Shown: positions 1 to 6,567, numbered from the stretch's first letter. The stretch: 13,369 nt of DNA from JBQCEE01 sp051960575 (GCF_051960575.1 NZ_JBQCEE010000099.1:1-13369); one strand, 5' to 3'. Program-made: numbers and translations. Notes: generated by a model from the sequence alone, not told the origin.

Positions 1-592
1 GCCCCGGCGTGTGGGTGAATTCGGCAGCGCCGGTGGTCACGGGCAGTCCGAGCTCGCGGTGCCACGCGGCGACCGGCTCGAGACGACCGCCGCGGACGGC
101 GTAACCCTGGATGCTGCCGCCTCCACGGGCGTTGAGTACGAAGACGCGGTTGCCGTCGGCGGTCACGCTGACGGGGAAGCTGCCTGCGGTGTCGACGATC
201 TGGCGACGCGCGAGCGTCGTGCCCTCGACCCCGAAGACGGTGAGCGTGTCGCTGCCCGGGTTCACCGCGAGCAGCTCGCGGTGCCGCGGCAGGTACCCGA
301 GCGCCCCCTGCGACGCGGTGAAGTCGACGGCTGCCCCGGCGAGCCGGCCACCGAGCCCGCCGGTGTCGTACTGCGCCAGCCGGGTGAGGCCGCCGTCCGC
401 GGCCCGCCGGTACGCGACGATCTGGTTGCCGTCGAGGGCGTCGTTCTGGACGAAGACGGCGCCGGCGCGGTCGTCGGACGACAGGTGGTGCGCCGAGACG
501 GGGGACGCTGCGGCGGGGCCGGCCGCGACCAGCGCGGCGACGGCGGCACCGGCGGTGCCCGTGAGCACGGCGGTGAGGGACTTCGGGATCAT
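1..592 (-). CDS. Secreted beta-propeller (lactonase/YVTN-like) protein, C-terminus off the left edge
   Basis: Reading the minus strand from an ATG at 592-590 gives 197 codons without a stop up to the edge. The product opens with a Sec-type signal peptide: a short basic start (MIPKS), an Ala/Val/Leu-rich core to about residue 27, and an AAA-S cleavage site near residue 29. The mature part has propeller-blade-like stretches such as AVFVQNDALDGNQIVAYR, SDTLTVFGV, and FPVSVTADGNRVFVLN followed by GGGSIQGYAV. These resemble the lactonase (6-phosphogluconolactonase-like) and YVTN beta-propeller families. A GAAAGG ribosome site lies about 10 bases upstream of the ATG. The gene is divergent from the sigma factor gene, with 150 bases between them. 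The role is probably extracytoplasmic; no enzymatic activity can be assigned from the visible part. The family call is fairly sure, the function is not. Confidence 0.8.
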   Translation of the reverse strand, partial: MIPKSLTAVLTGTAGAAVAALVAAGPAAASPVSAHHLSSDDRAGAVFVQNDALDGNQIVAYRRAADGGLTRLAQYDTGGLGGRLAGAAVDFTASQGALGYLPRHRELLAVNPGSDTLTVFGVEGTTLARRQIVDTAGSFPVSVTADGNRVFVLNARGGGSIQGYAVRGGRLEPVAAWHRELGLPVTTGAAEFTHTPG

Positions 593-627
593 CGACGAGG
601 CCTTTCGGTGAGGGTGGTCGATGCCAC

Positions 628-650
628 GTCGACGGGTCGGTCCCGTCGAC
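628..650. repeat. Perfect 9-base inverted repeat in the divergent intergenic region
   Basis: GTCGACGGG (628-636) and CCCGTCGAC (642-650) form a perfect inverted repeat with a 5-base loop. It lies 36 to 58 bases upstream of the propeller start codon and about 80 to 95 bases upstream of the likely sigma transcription start. It sits between two divergent genes, so it is not a terminator of either. An operator, or a hairpin in the leader of the propeller mRNA, is the better reading; this is inference. Confidence 0.45.
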
Positions 651-729
651 ACCCGAGTCCGCGTCCCGTGCGCCGTCGTTCTGACCCGACGGCGGCCGCT
701 CGTAAGGGCGCGGTAATGCGGTGCGCTGT

Positions 730-743
730 TAGCGTCGCTGCCG
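730..743 (+). promoter_or_regulatory. Candidate -10 element for a leaderless sigma factor mRNA
   Basis: TAGCGT at 730-735 fits the TANNNT -10 pattern of actinobacterial promoters and ends 7 bases before a GTG at 743. That spacing would make the GTG the transcript's first base, a leaderless start common in Actinobacteria. No clear -35 element is visible, and no Shine-Dalgarno sequence precedes the GTG, which is consistent with leaderless translation. Confidence 0.4.
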
Positions 744-1384
744 TGGACGACGAGCAGTGGCTGCCCTCGCTGCAGGCGTCCGGCGCGGTGCGGGACGAGG
801 CGGTGGCCGAGCTCCACGGGCTGCTGCGGCGGGCGGCGCACCGCGAGCTCCGGCGCCGGGCAGGTGCGGTCGGTCTCGGTGCCGCCGACCTGGACGACCT
901 CGCCGAGCAGGCGGCCGACGACGCGACCCTCGCCGTCCTGACGAAGCTGGGGACCTTCCGTGGCGACAGCCGCTTCACCACCTGGGCCTATGCCTTCGCG
1001 GTCCTCGAGGTCAGTGCCGTCATCGGGCGGCACCGGCGCACGCTCGGCGACGTTCGTCTCGACGCCGAACAGTGGCAGACGCTGCCCGACCGCTGGGGCG
1101 CGACGCCGGCGGACACGGTGCATGCCCACGAACTGGTCGGGCTGCTGCGGCAGGCGGTCGACACCCTGTTGACATCGCGGCAGCGGCGGATCTTCGTCGC
1201 GATCGTCGTCGACGGCGTGCCGCTCGACGTCCTGACCGCCGAACTCGGCGTCAGCCGCGACGTGGTCTACAAGTCGGTGTACGAGGCGCGCCGGCGGATC
1301 CGCGAGCACTTCACCGCGAGTGGCTACCTCGCGGCCGGACGGGACGCCGCAGACAGCGTCGACGCCGTGGAGGTGGTGCGATGA
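743..1384 (+). CDS. ECF-like RNA polymerase sigma factor
   Basis: A 213-residue protein with the two conserved sigma regions. Region 2 covers about residues 20-100 and contains the core-binding and -10-recognition stretch TFRGDSRFTTWAYAFAVLEV (71-90). Region 4 covers about 135-190, with LTSRQRRIFVAIVVDGVP followed by the helix-turn-helix DVLTAELGVSRDVVYKSVYE (162-181). It should direct RNA polymerase to a small regulon. I chose GTG 743 because a TAGCGT -10 element sits 7 bases upstream; an in-frame ATG at 716 would place the start upstream of that element. The stop overlaps the next gene by ATGA, and that gene encodes a zinc-finger protein, as expected for a sigma/anti-sigma pair. The 11..1384 reading frame stays open far upstream, but that part is only the complement of the propeller gene. 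Confidence 0.85.
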   Translation: MDDEQWLPSLQASGAVRDEAVAELHGLLRRAAHRELRRRAGAVGLGAADLDDLAEQAADDATLAVLTKLGTFRGDSRFTTWAYAFAVLEVSAVIGRHRRTLGDVRLDAEQWQTLPDRWGATPADTVHAHELVGLLRQAVDTLLTSRQRRIFVAIVVDGVPLDVLTAELGVSRDVVYKSVYEARRRIREHFTASGYLAAGRDAADSVDAVEVVR

Positions 1385-1617
1385 CCGGCTGGACCCCGCT
1401 CGACCGCTTGCTCGAGGTGGATCCGCGCGACGCCGGGTGCGCGCACGCAATGAAGGTGCTCGCCGCATACGCCGAACTGGAGGCGACGGAGGGCCGCGAC
1501 GCGGCGTCGGTCGCCCATCCAGCGGTCGCGGCACATCTGCGCGCCTGCGGCCCGTGCCGCGACGACCTCGACGGGCTGCTGTCACTGCTGCGTGAGCCGC
1601 CGACCGAGGAGACGTGA
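1381..1617 (+). CDS. Small zinc-finger anti-sigma factor
   Basis: A 78-residue protein that starts inside the sigma stop codon (ATGA, 1381-1384), so the two are translationally coupled. Its diagnostic feature is HLRACGPCRDDL near residues 53-64, which contains the HxxxCxxC zinc-binding motif of ZAS-type anti-sigma factors; a further His lies six residues before it. There is no hydrophobic segment, so unlike many anti-sigmas this one is cytosolic and cannot sense the envelope directly. It is expected to bind the sigma factor and release it on a redox or zinc signal, or through a partner; that is known for the family and inferred here. It is shorter than most family members and ends soon after the zinc motif. 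Confidence 0.75.
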   Translation: MTGWTPLDRLLEVDPRDAGCAHAMKVLAAYAELEATEGRDAASVAHPAVAAHLRACGPCRDDLDGLLSLLREPPTEET

Positions 1618-1649
1618 TGACGAGGTAGCGCACCGGGCAGACCACCGCC

Positions 1650-2744
1650 GTGGATCTTCTGCTGCGTCTCGTCGGGATCGTCCTGCTGCTCGCCGTCGCG
1701 CAGGACGTCTTCCAGACGGTGCTCTTCCCGGCGTCCGGACGCGGGGTGCTGCGCAAACCCCTCGAGGCGCTGGTGTGGCGGCTCTTCCGGCGCGCGGCGC
1801 TCTGGACCCGTGGCCGCACGCAACGCAGCGTGCTCGCCTACTGCGGGCCGGCGCAGATCGCGGTGCTGCTCGCCGTCTGGTTCCTGCTGCTGGACGCGGG
1901 CTGGGCCCTGATCTACCAGCCGGCGCTCGGGCACGGCATCCGCGCCGGATCGGGGCCGACCGACACCGGTTGGGCGACGGCCTTCTACTACAGCGGGTTC
2001 CTCATCACGACGCTCGGCACCGGTGACTACGTAGCGGCGACCGGGCTTTGGCGCACGCTGGCCATCGTCGACACGGCGAGCGGCTTCGTGACGATCAGCA
2101 TGATCATCACCTACTTCCTCAACGTCTACGGCAACCTGACGACCCGCAACGCGTTCGCCCTCGGCGTGCACCACCGCACCCGGCAGACCGACGACGCCGC
2201 GCGGTTCGTCGCCGGGCTGGTGGCCGACGCCGACCTGCCCGATGCGCGCGGCTACGTCAACGACACCGCATCGGTGCTGCGCGAGGTGCTGCAGAGCCAC
2301 CTCTCGTACCCGGTGCTGCGCTACTTCCACTACCGCGACACCTACTACGCGCTGCCGCGGATGCTGCTCACCCTGCTCGACGCCAGGTCGATCATCGGTG
2401 CGGCGCTCGACCAGGGGCGGTATGCGGGCATCGTCAGGTCGTCGGCGCTCGACGAACTCGACCAGGCGGCGGATGCGCTGCTGGCCGAGCTGATCCCGCG
2501 TCCACCGGTCATGGCGTTCGACCAGGCCGACCGCGACCGGTGGGGAGTGCGGTTCGGCAACGCCGTCCGGGTGCTGCGCCGCAGCGGCATCGAGGTCGAC
2601 GGGTCCGACGTCGCCCTGCACCGGTACGTGGCCGACCGCGCGACGTGGGAGCCGCGTCTGCGTCACCTCGCCCGGGTGACGCTCTACCGCTGGCCGGACG
2701 ACCCGACGCCGCCGGACGACGACGAGGGTGACGTGCAGCTCTGA
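1650..2744 (+). CDS. Putative ion channel with a K+-channel-like pore loop and a TLGTGD filter
   Basis: A 364-residue membrane protein. Hydrophobic segments lie at about 3-27, 64-90 and 135-160. Between the second and third is a re-entrant pore region (about 106-127) reading FYYSGFLITTLGTGDY. This matches the Ion_trans_2 pore and its TVGYGD signature, but the usual Tyr is Thr. The remaining 200 residues are soluble and mostly helical, with no recognisable RCK/TrkA nucleotide-binding motif, and end in an acidic tail (DDDEGD). GTG 1650 is the first start after the in-frame TAG at 1626. There is no good ribosome site. It follows the anti-sigma gene by 32 bases and is probably in the same operon, which suggests the sigma unit responds to ionic or osmotic change; that is inference. 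Ion selectivity cannot be assumed to be potassium. Confidence 0.7.
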   Translation: MDLLLRLVGIVLLLAVAQDVFQTVLFPASGRGVLRKPLEALVWRLFRRAALWTRGRTQRSVLAYCGPAQIAVLLAVWFLLLDAGWALIYQPALGHGIRAGSGPTDTGWATAFYYSGFLITTLGTGDYVAATGLWRTLAIVDTASGFVTISMIITYFLNVYGNLTTRNAFALGVHHRTRQTDDAARFVAGLVADADLPDARGYVNDTASVLREVLQSHLSYPVLRYFHYRDTYYALPRMLLTLLDARSIIGAALDQGRYAGIVRSSALDELDQAADALLAELIPRPPVMAFDQADRDRWGVRFGNAVRVLRRSGIEVDGSDVALHRYVADRATWEPRLRHLARVTLYRWPDDPTPPDDDEGDVQL

Positions 2745-2751
2745 TACACCG

Positions 2752-2792
2752 ATTCATTGTGTGGCTATCATCGTTGTAGTCACACAACGAAT
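2752..2792. promoter_or_regulatory. Inverted-repeat operator (probable MarR site) and promoter of the exporter operon
   Basis: ATTCATTGTGTG (2752-2763) and CACACAACGAAT (2781-2792) are inverted copies matching at 11 of 12 positions around a 17-base spacer. The block is AT-rich against its GC-rich surroundings. Inside the spacer, TATCAT (2766-2771) is a good -10 candidate; the -35 is weak. Transcription would then start near 2778, giving a leader of about 25 bases to GTG 2803. The operon ends with a MarR gene, and MarR proteins usually bind such repeats over their own promoter, so autoregulation is likely. The ATG at 2791 lies in the right arm, which favours the later GTG as the start. Confidence 0.7.
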
Positions 2793-2802
2793 GGGGGACC
2801 GC

Positions 2803-4260
2803 GTGCCCGTCCTGAGCCGACGCCGACGCCTACTGGTGCTGGCGACCTGCTGTCTCAGCCTGCTGATCGTCGGCATGGACAACACCATCGTCAACGTCGC
2901 CCTGCCCTCGATCGCCCGGTCCTTCCACGGCACGGTGGCCGACCTGCAGTGGACGGTCGACGCGTACACCGTGGTGCTCGCCGGCCTGCTGATCCTCGCC
3001 GGGTCGACGGGCGATCGCTTCGGTCGCAAGCGCACCTTCATGACCGGGCTGGTCGTCTTCGTCTCGGGGTCGGTGCTGTGCAGCCTCGCGCCGGGGTTGG
3101 GCTGGCTCATCGCCTTCCGCATGGTGCAGGCGGTGGGCGGATCGATGCTGAACCCGGTCGCGATGTCCATCATCACCAACGTCTTCACCGAGCCGAGGGA
3201 GCGCGCGCAGGCCATCGGCGTCTGGGGCGGCGTCGTGGGCCTCAGCCTCGGGCTCGGTCCGATCGTCGGTGGCGCGCTCACCGACGGCATCGGGTGGCGC
3301 TCGATCTTCTGGATCAACGCCCCGATCGGCCTCGCGGCCTTCGTGCTCACGGCGTTGGTCGTGCCCGAGTCGCGCGCGGCCCGCGCCCGCCGGGTCGACG
3401 CCGTCGGGCAGGTGCTCGTGGTGGTGCTGCTCGGCGGCCTGACCTACGCGATCATCGAGTCGCCGCGCGCGGGCTGGACGTCGCCCGAGGTGCTGGTGCC
3501 GCTCGTGCTCGCACTGGGCGCACTCGCGGCGTTGCTCGCCTACGAGCCGCGGCGCACCGAGCCGCTCATCGAGTTCCGCTTCTTCCGCAGCATCCCGTTC
3601 GCCGGTGCGACCGTCACCGCGGTGTGCGCCTTCGGTGCCTACTCGGGCTTCCTGTTCCTGACCACGCTCTACCTGCAGGACGTGCGTGGTCTCTCGCCGC
3701 TGCACGCCGGGCTGGTGACCGCGCCCATGGCGGTGATGGTGCTGGTGTGCGCGCCGCTGTCCGGCCGGCTCGTCGCGGCGGGTGGTGCGCGGCGCTCGCT
3801 GGTCGCCGCCGGTCTGCTCATCGCCGCCGGCTCGTTGATGGTCGTCGGGCTCTCGGCGTCCACGTCGCACTGGCTGCTCGTGGCCGCGTACGCCGTCTTC
3901 GCGGCGGGCTTCGGGCTGGTCAATCCGCCGATCACCAACACCGCCGTTTCGGGCATGCCGCGCTCGCAATCGGGGGTGGCCGCGGCCTTCGCCTCGACCA
4001 GTCGGCAGGTGGGTGCGTCCCTCGGCATCGCCGTCATCGGCTCGATGATCAATGCGGGCACCGGCGGGCCGGTCGGCACCGGGCTGGTGTCGCGGTCGCA
4101 CGCGGCCGTCGTCGTGGTGGTCGGCTGCGGCCTCGCCGTCGCAGTGCTGGGGCTGCTCACCACCACGGCCGCCGCACGCCGCAGCGCGGTCAGGACGGCC
4201 GCCGAACTCGGCGACGCCAGCGTCGAGCGGCTCGACGACGCCCGGGTGGCGGCCGCATGA
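2803..4260 (+). CDS. DHA2-family (EmrB/QacA-like) MFS multidrug exporter
   Basis: A 485-residue membrane protein from GTG 2803, with hydrophobic segments spread over its length as expected for the 14-helix DHA2 drug:H+ antiporters. Visible signatures are MDNTIVNVALPSI in helix 1 (residues 25-37), LQWTVDAYTVVLAG at about 48-61, the motif A loop GDRFGRKRTF (70-79), and the antiporter motif C region with GLGPIVGG. Export of a toxic compound driven by the proton gradient is expected; the substrate cannot be predicted. GGGGGA lies 4 bases before GTG 2803, which supports that start; ATG 2791, four codons upstream, is the alternative. The stop overlaps the following marR start by ATGA. An inverted repeat upstream indicates repression by that regulator. 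Confidence 0.88.
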   Translation: MPVLSRRRRLLVLATCCLSLLIVGMDNTIVNVALPSIARSFHGTVADLQWTVDAYTVVLAGLLILAGSTGDRFGRKRTFMTGLVVFVSGSVLCSLAPGLGWLIAFRMVQAVGGSMLNPVAMSIITNVFTEPRERAQAIGVWGGVVGLSLGLGPIVGGALTDGIGWRSIFWINAPIGLAAFVLTALVVPESRAARARRVDAVGQVLVVVLLGGLTYAIIESPRAGWTSPEVLVPLVLALGALAALLAYEPRRTEPLIEFRFFRSIPFAGATVTAVCAFGAYSGFLFLTTLYLQDVRGLSPLHAGLVTAPMAVMVLVCAPLSGRLVAAGGARRSLVAAGLLIAAGSLMVVGLSASTSHWLLVAAYAVFAAGFGLVNPPITNTAVSGMPRSQSGVAAAFASTSRQVGASLGIAVIGSMINAGTGGPVGTGLVSRSHAAVVVVVGCGLAVAVLGLLTTTAAARRSAVRTAAELGDASVERLDDARVAAA

Positions 4261-4667
4261 GCGACGACGCCGCGGTACGGGTCTGGACGGCCATGCGCAC
4301 CCTCGTGCTCGACCGCAACGACCGTCGCGCCGAGGTGGCGGCCCGGCTCGGCATGAGTTTCGTGCGGGTCAAGGCGCTGCGGCATGTCGCGCACGCGCCG
4401 ATGACCATGCGCGAGCTGGCGGCGCTGCTCGCGATCGACGCGCCGTACACGACCGTCGTCGTCGACGACCTCGCGCAGCGCGACCTGGTCGAGCGCCGCA
4501 CCGACCCGGCCGACCGGCGCCGCAAGATCGTGGTGGCGACCGCGGCGGGCAAGCGCCTCGCCCGCACCGCGCAGCGCATGCTGGACGTGCCACCGCCGGC
4601 GCTCGCCGGGCTGCCCGCCGACGACCTCGCGGCCCTCGACCGCATCCTGTCCGCCGCGCTCGAGTGA
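4257..4667 (+). CDS. MarR-family transcriptional regulator of the exporter operon
   Basis: A 136-residue winged-helix protein. The recognition region is MTMRELAALLAIDAPYTTVVVDDLAQRDLVERR, read here as two parts: MTMRELAALLAIDAP (helices 2-3) and YTTVVVDDLAQRDLVERR (recognition helix and following strand). The wing has the family signature DPADRRRK. The N-terminal and C-terminal helices should form the dimer interface. It starts inside the exporter stop codon (ATGA, 4257-4260), so the two proteins are made together. The likely function is ligand-relieved repression of its own operon through the inverted repeat at 2752-2792. No other target site of the same sequence was found by eye in the window. 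Confidence 0.85.
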   Translation: MSDDAAVRVWTAMRTLVLDRNDRRAEVAARLGMSFVRVKALRHVAHAPMTMRELAALLAIDAPYTTVVVDDLAQRDLVERRTDPADRRRKIVVATAAGKRLARTAQRMLDVPPPALAGLPADDLAALDRILSAALE

Positions 4668-4690
4668 GCCGCCGCCGAACCTGGAGTTAC

Positions 4691-4721
4691 CGATACCGGT
4701 GTTCACGTGACACGGTGATCG
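4691..4721. terminator. Imperfect hairpin between convergent genes, possible bidirectional terminator
   Basis: Between the ends of marR (4667) and the convergent 75-residue gene (4762), CGAT at 4691 and ATCG at 4718-4721 bound an imperfect inverted repeat centred on the palindrome TCACGTGA (4703-4710). Pairing runs through CGAT, ACCG and TG with single-base bulges. No U-tract follows on either side, which is usual for high-GC Actinobacteria. The position suits a shared terminator; an operator around CACGTG is the alternative. Confidence 0.4.
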
Positions 4722-4761
4722 CGCATTTCCCGGACGTTTTCCTGGTCATTTCCGTGACGCG

Positions 4762-4989
4762 TCATCCGCTCAATCGCAGCACCCGATGCACCAACTGCAT
4801 GCTGGGGTAGCGATCCTGGCGGACCTTCTCGAGCAGCACCTCGACGAACTCCTGTCGCTCGTGGCCGACGAGGTGCTGCTCCAGCAGATCGAGCTGTTGC
4901 GTGCTGGGATAGCGGTCCTGACGCACCTTGTCCAGCAGGGCGCCGAAGACGGCGTCGTGCATGGCGATGCGTTCGCTCACGTCCTTCAC
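4762..4989 (-). CDS. Small protein of two near-identical helical repeats, divergent from the gas vesicle operon
   Basis: A 75-residue protein from GTG 4989, chosen because AGAAGGAG lies 6 bases upstream; the frame is open further upstream, but that would run into gvpO. The protein contains two copies of one unit: LLDKVRQDRYPSTQQLDLLEQ (18-38) and LLEKVRQDRYPSMQLVHRVLR (52-72), 34 residues apart. The core KVRQDRYPS is identical in both, although the codons differ, so the protein sequence is under selection. The units look helical and amphipathic. I recall similar two-repeat small proteins with an R/Q-x-x-YPS motif in Actinobacteria but know no function for them. It shares the 4990-5196 intergenic region with gvpO, so it may be co-regulated with gas vesicles, or be a regulator or accessory factor. 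No DNA-binding motif is visible. Confidence 0.72.
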   Translation of the reverse strand: MKDVSERIAMHDAVFGALLDKVRQDRYPSTQQLDLLEQHLVGHERQEFVEVLLEKVRQDRYPSMQLVHRVLRLSG

Positions 4990-5196
4990 GGCGTGCTCCT
5001 TCTGGCAGTTCGAGTGCGCCAGCAGGTACCCCGCAAATGCATCAGATAAACGGTACTGGCGCAAAGTTGTCAGAAATTCGTTGTGGGTGCGAGGACGTGG
5101 GTAGCGTCCGAACTGCGCCGGCCAACATGCGCCGCGCACCGCAGCCAACAGGTGCTGCTGAGCGACCCGTTCGGGGGAAGCTCCAGGAGGAATCTC
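4990..5196. promoter_or_regulatory. Divergent regulatory region for the gas vesicle operon and the repeat protein
   Basis: This 207-base non-coding stretch has an unusually AT-rich core (about 5033-5085), as expected for promoters in such a GC-rich genome. On the plus strand, TAGCGT (5102-5107) is a possible -10 for gvpO. It is the same hexamer seen before the sigma gene and is preceded by TTGTGG (5081-5086), a weak -35 at a short 15-base spacing. The leader to gvpO would be about 80 bases and ends with AGGAGG (5185-5190) before the ATG. On the minus strand, CTGACA (5073-5068) could be a -35, with a weak -10 around TTTATCT. GTTGT occurs twice (5066-5070 and 5080-5084). Exact promoter positions are tentative. 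Confidence 0.4.
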
Positions 5197-5487
5197 ATGA
5201 CGGCCCAGCCGGATCGGGCGCATCGCCGCGCCCTGCCGCTGCGCAAGCTGGTCGGCCACGCGGTCGGCGAGTTCTGCGAGCTCACCGGGCAGCCGGCCGA
5301 CCGCGTGTCGGGCGTGCGGCGCACCGACGACGGATGGTCGCTGCTCGTCGACGTCGTCGACGTCGAGCGGGTGCCGGCGACCACCAGCGTCCTGTCGACC
5401 TACCGGGTCGACGCCGACGCCGACGGCGCCGTCATCGGCTACGAGCGCATCCGCCGCTTCACCCGGGCCTCGACGGACGGGCGGTGA
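5197..5487 (+). CDS. gvpO: Gas vesicle protein GvpO
   Basis: A 96-residue protein, first gene of the gas vesicle operon. It matches the GvpO family: an N-terminal helical part (ALPLRKLVGHAVGEFCELTG, about 12-31), then a beta-rich part with the conserved WSLLVDVVDVERVPATTSVL and YRVDADADGAVIGYERIRRF. Its length is normal for the family. GvpO is an accessory protein needed for gas vesicle formation in some organisms; in haloarchaea it affects gvp expression, and its role in Actinobacteria is not settled. A strong AGGAGG stands 6 bases before ATG 5197. Its stop overlaps the next start as GTGA (5484-5487). Confidence 0.93.
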   Translation: MTAQPDRAHRRALPLRKLVGHAVGEFCELTGQPADRVSGVRRTDDGWSLLVDVVDVERVPATTSVLSTYRVDADADGAVIGYERIRRFTRASTDGR

Positions 5488-5840
5488 CGGCGATGGAACC
5501 GACCCCGATCAGCAGCATCGGCCGCGGAGCCGGCGCGCCGGGGGTGCGCCGTCCCGACGGCGGCAGCGGTTTGGCCGACGTGCTGGAACGCGTGCTCGAC
5601 AAGGGCGTCGTGATCGTCGGCGACGTCGGCGTCAACATTCTCGACATCGAACTGCTGACGCTGAAGATCCGGTTGCTGATCGCCTCCGCCGACACCGCCC
5701 GCAGCATGGGCATCGACTGGTGGACCACCGACCCCTTCCTGTCGAGTGACGCCCGCCGCGCCCAGGACGAGGTCGAGCAGCTCCGCCGCCGCGTCGCCGA
5801 ACTCGAGCAGGGACGCGGTGATGACCATGACCGGGATTGA
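5484..5840 (+). CDS. gvpJ: Gas vesicle protein GvpJ
   Basis: A 118-residue member of the GvpA/J/M/S family. The conserved domain spans about 28-75: GLADVLERVLDKGVVIVGDV, then VNILDIELLTLKIRLLIASA. What separates it from GvpA is the following MGIDWWTTDPFLSS, which corresponds to GMDWWENDPYLSS of Bacillus megaterium GvpJ, and a C-terminal charged coiled-coil-like helix (RAQDEVEQLRRRVAELEQ). GvpJ is a minor component involved in vesicle nucleation or tip formation. GTG 5484 gives a 4-base overlap with gvpO; ATG 5493 is an alternative. The gene ends 20 bases inside gvpL. The N-terminal 25 residues are a non-conserved extension rich in Gly, Pro and Ser. Confidence 0.9.
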   Translation: MTAMEPTPISSIGRGAGAPGVRRPDGGSGLADVLERVLDKGVVIVGDVGVNILDIELLTLKIRLLIASADTARSMGIDWWTTDPFLSSDARRAQDEVEQLRRRVAELEQGRGDDHDRD

Positions 5841-6567
5841 CAGCCCGCCGGCGAGCGGGTGCCTGTACCTCTACGGCATCGTCGAGGTGACGGCGGCGAC
5901 GCCCGAGCTGCTGCTGCGCGGCGATCGGCTGGTGGTCGTCCGCTCCGTCGGCGCGCTGTGCCGTGACCTCGACGCGAGCGCCCTCGACGACCTGACCGAC
6001 GACTCGGGCGCGGGGCTGCTGCGACTGGCCGAGCAGCACGACGCCGTGCTGCGTCGGCATGCGACGGCCGGCGCAGTCCTGCCCGTCCGTCTCGGCACGC
6101 TCTACGCCGACACCGAGCGCGTGACCGCGATGCTGCACGCGTCGCACGACCAGCTGCAACAGCAGTTGCGTGCGTTGCGAGGACGGGCCGAATGGACGGT
6201 GCGGGTGCGCTTCCCGACTGCCGCGGCACCGGCGGCGCCGATGGGCCGAACCTCCGGCCGCGACTACCTGCTGCAGCGCCGCACCGCGCGCCGGGCGGTC
6301 GAGGACGAGCGGGCGCGCCGCGAACGGATCGTGGCACAGCTGGACGAGGAACTGCGCGAGCTGTCCGACGACGTGCGGACGCGACGGCGTGGCGCCGAGG
6401 CCGCCCACGTCGCCTCGTACCTGGTGCCGCACGAGGCGGCGGAGGCGTTCGCCCGCCGGATGACGGAGGCGGCCGCGACCCTGGGTGGCGAGGGTGTCGA
6501 GGTCGTGCTCGACGGACCCCTGCCGGCCTGGTCGTTCGCCGACGTCCGGCTCGAGGTGCGCCGATGA
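5821..6567 (+). CDS. gvpL: Gas vesicle protein GvpL (GvpL/GvpF family)
   Basis: A 248-residue GvpL/GvpF-family protein. It shows the start GCLYLYGIVE (14-23), the central AEQHDAVLRRHATAGAVLPVRLGTLYAD, a long charged helical region (about 140-200) and the C-terminal GGEGVEVVLDGPLPAWSFADV. These proteins are minor components thought to act early in assembly, binding GvpA. The family does not separate GvpL from GvpF cleanly. I name this one GvpL because it follows gvpJ and precedes gvpS and gvpK, as in Streptomyces; the second copy follows gvpA. It starts within gvpJ (ATG 5821, or ATG 5827), and its stop overlaps gvpS by ATGA. Confidence 0.87.
   Translation: MTMTGIDSPPASGCLYLYGIVEVTAATPELLLRGDRLVVVRSVGALCRDLDASALDDLTDDSGAGLLRLAEQHDAVLRRHATAGAVLPVRLGTLYADTERVTAMLHASHDQLQQQLRALRGRAEWTVRVRFPTAAAPAAPMGRTSGRDYLLQRRTARRAVEDERARRERIVAQLDEELRELSDDVRTRRRGAEAAHVASYLVPHEAAEAFARRMTEAAATLGGEGVEVVLDGPLPAWSFADVRLEVRR

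Noticed and set aside
11..742. Long plus-strand open frame leading into the sigma factor gene
   Set aside because: The complementary strand encodes a signal peptide and beta-propeller with its own ribosome site. The plus frame is Gly/Arg/Asp-rich without family resemblance, and the sigma start is at 743.
1311..2666. Minus-strand frame of about 450 codons opposite the anti-sigma and channel genes
   Set aside because: It has no recognisable domain, while the plus strand carries a zinc-finger motif and a pore loop.
2830..4101. Minus-strand frame opposite the exporter gene
   Set aside because: It is a charged, His/Arg-rich composition typical of antisense frames of GC-rich genes. The MFS motifs on the plus strand are clear.
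4990..5259. Upstream extension of the 75-residue repeat protein
   Set aside because: It would overlap the gvpO start and its ribosome site. The GTG at 4989 has a strong AGAAGGAG, and the extra residues show no repeat or domain.
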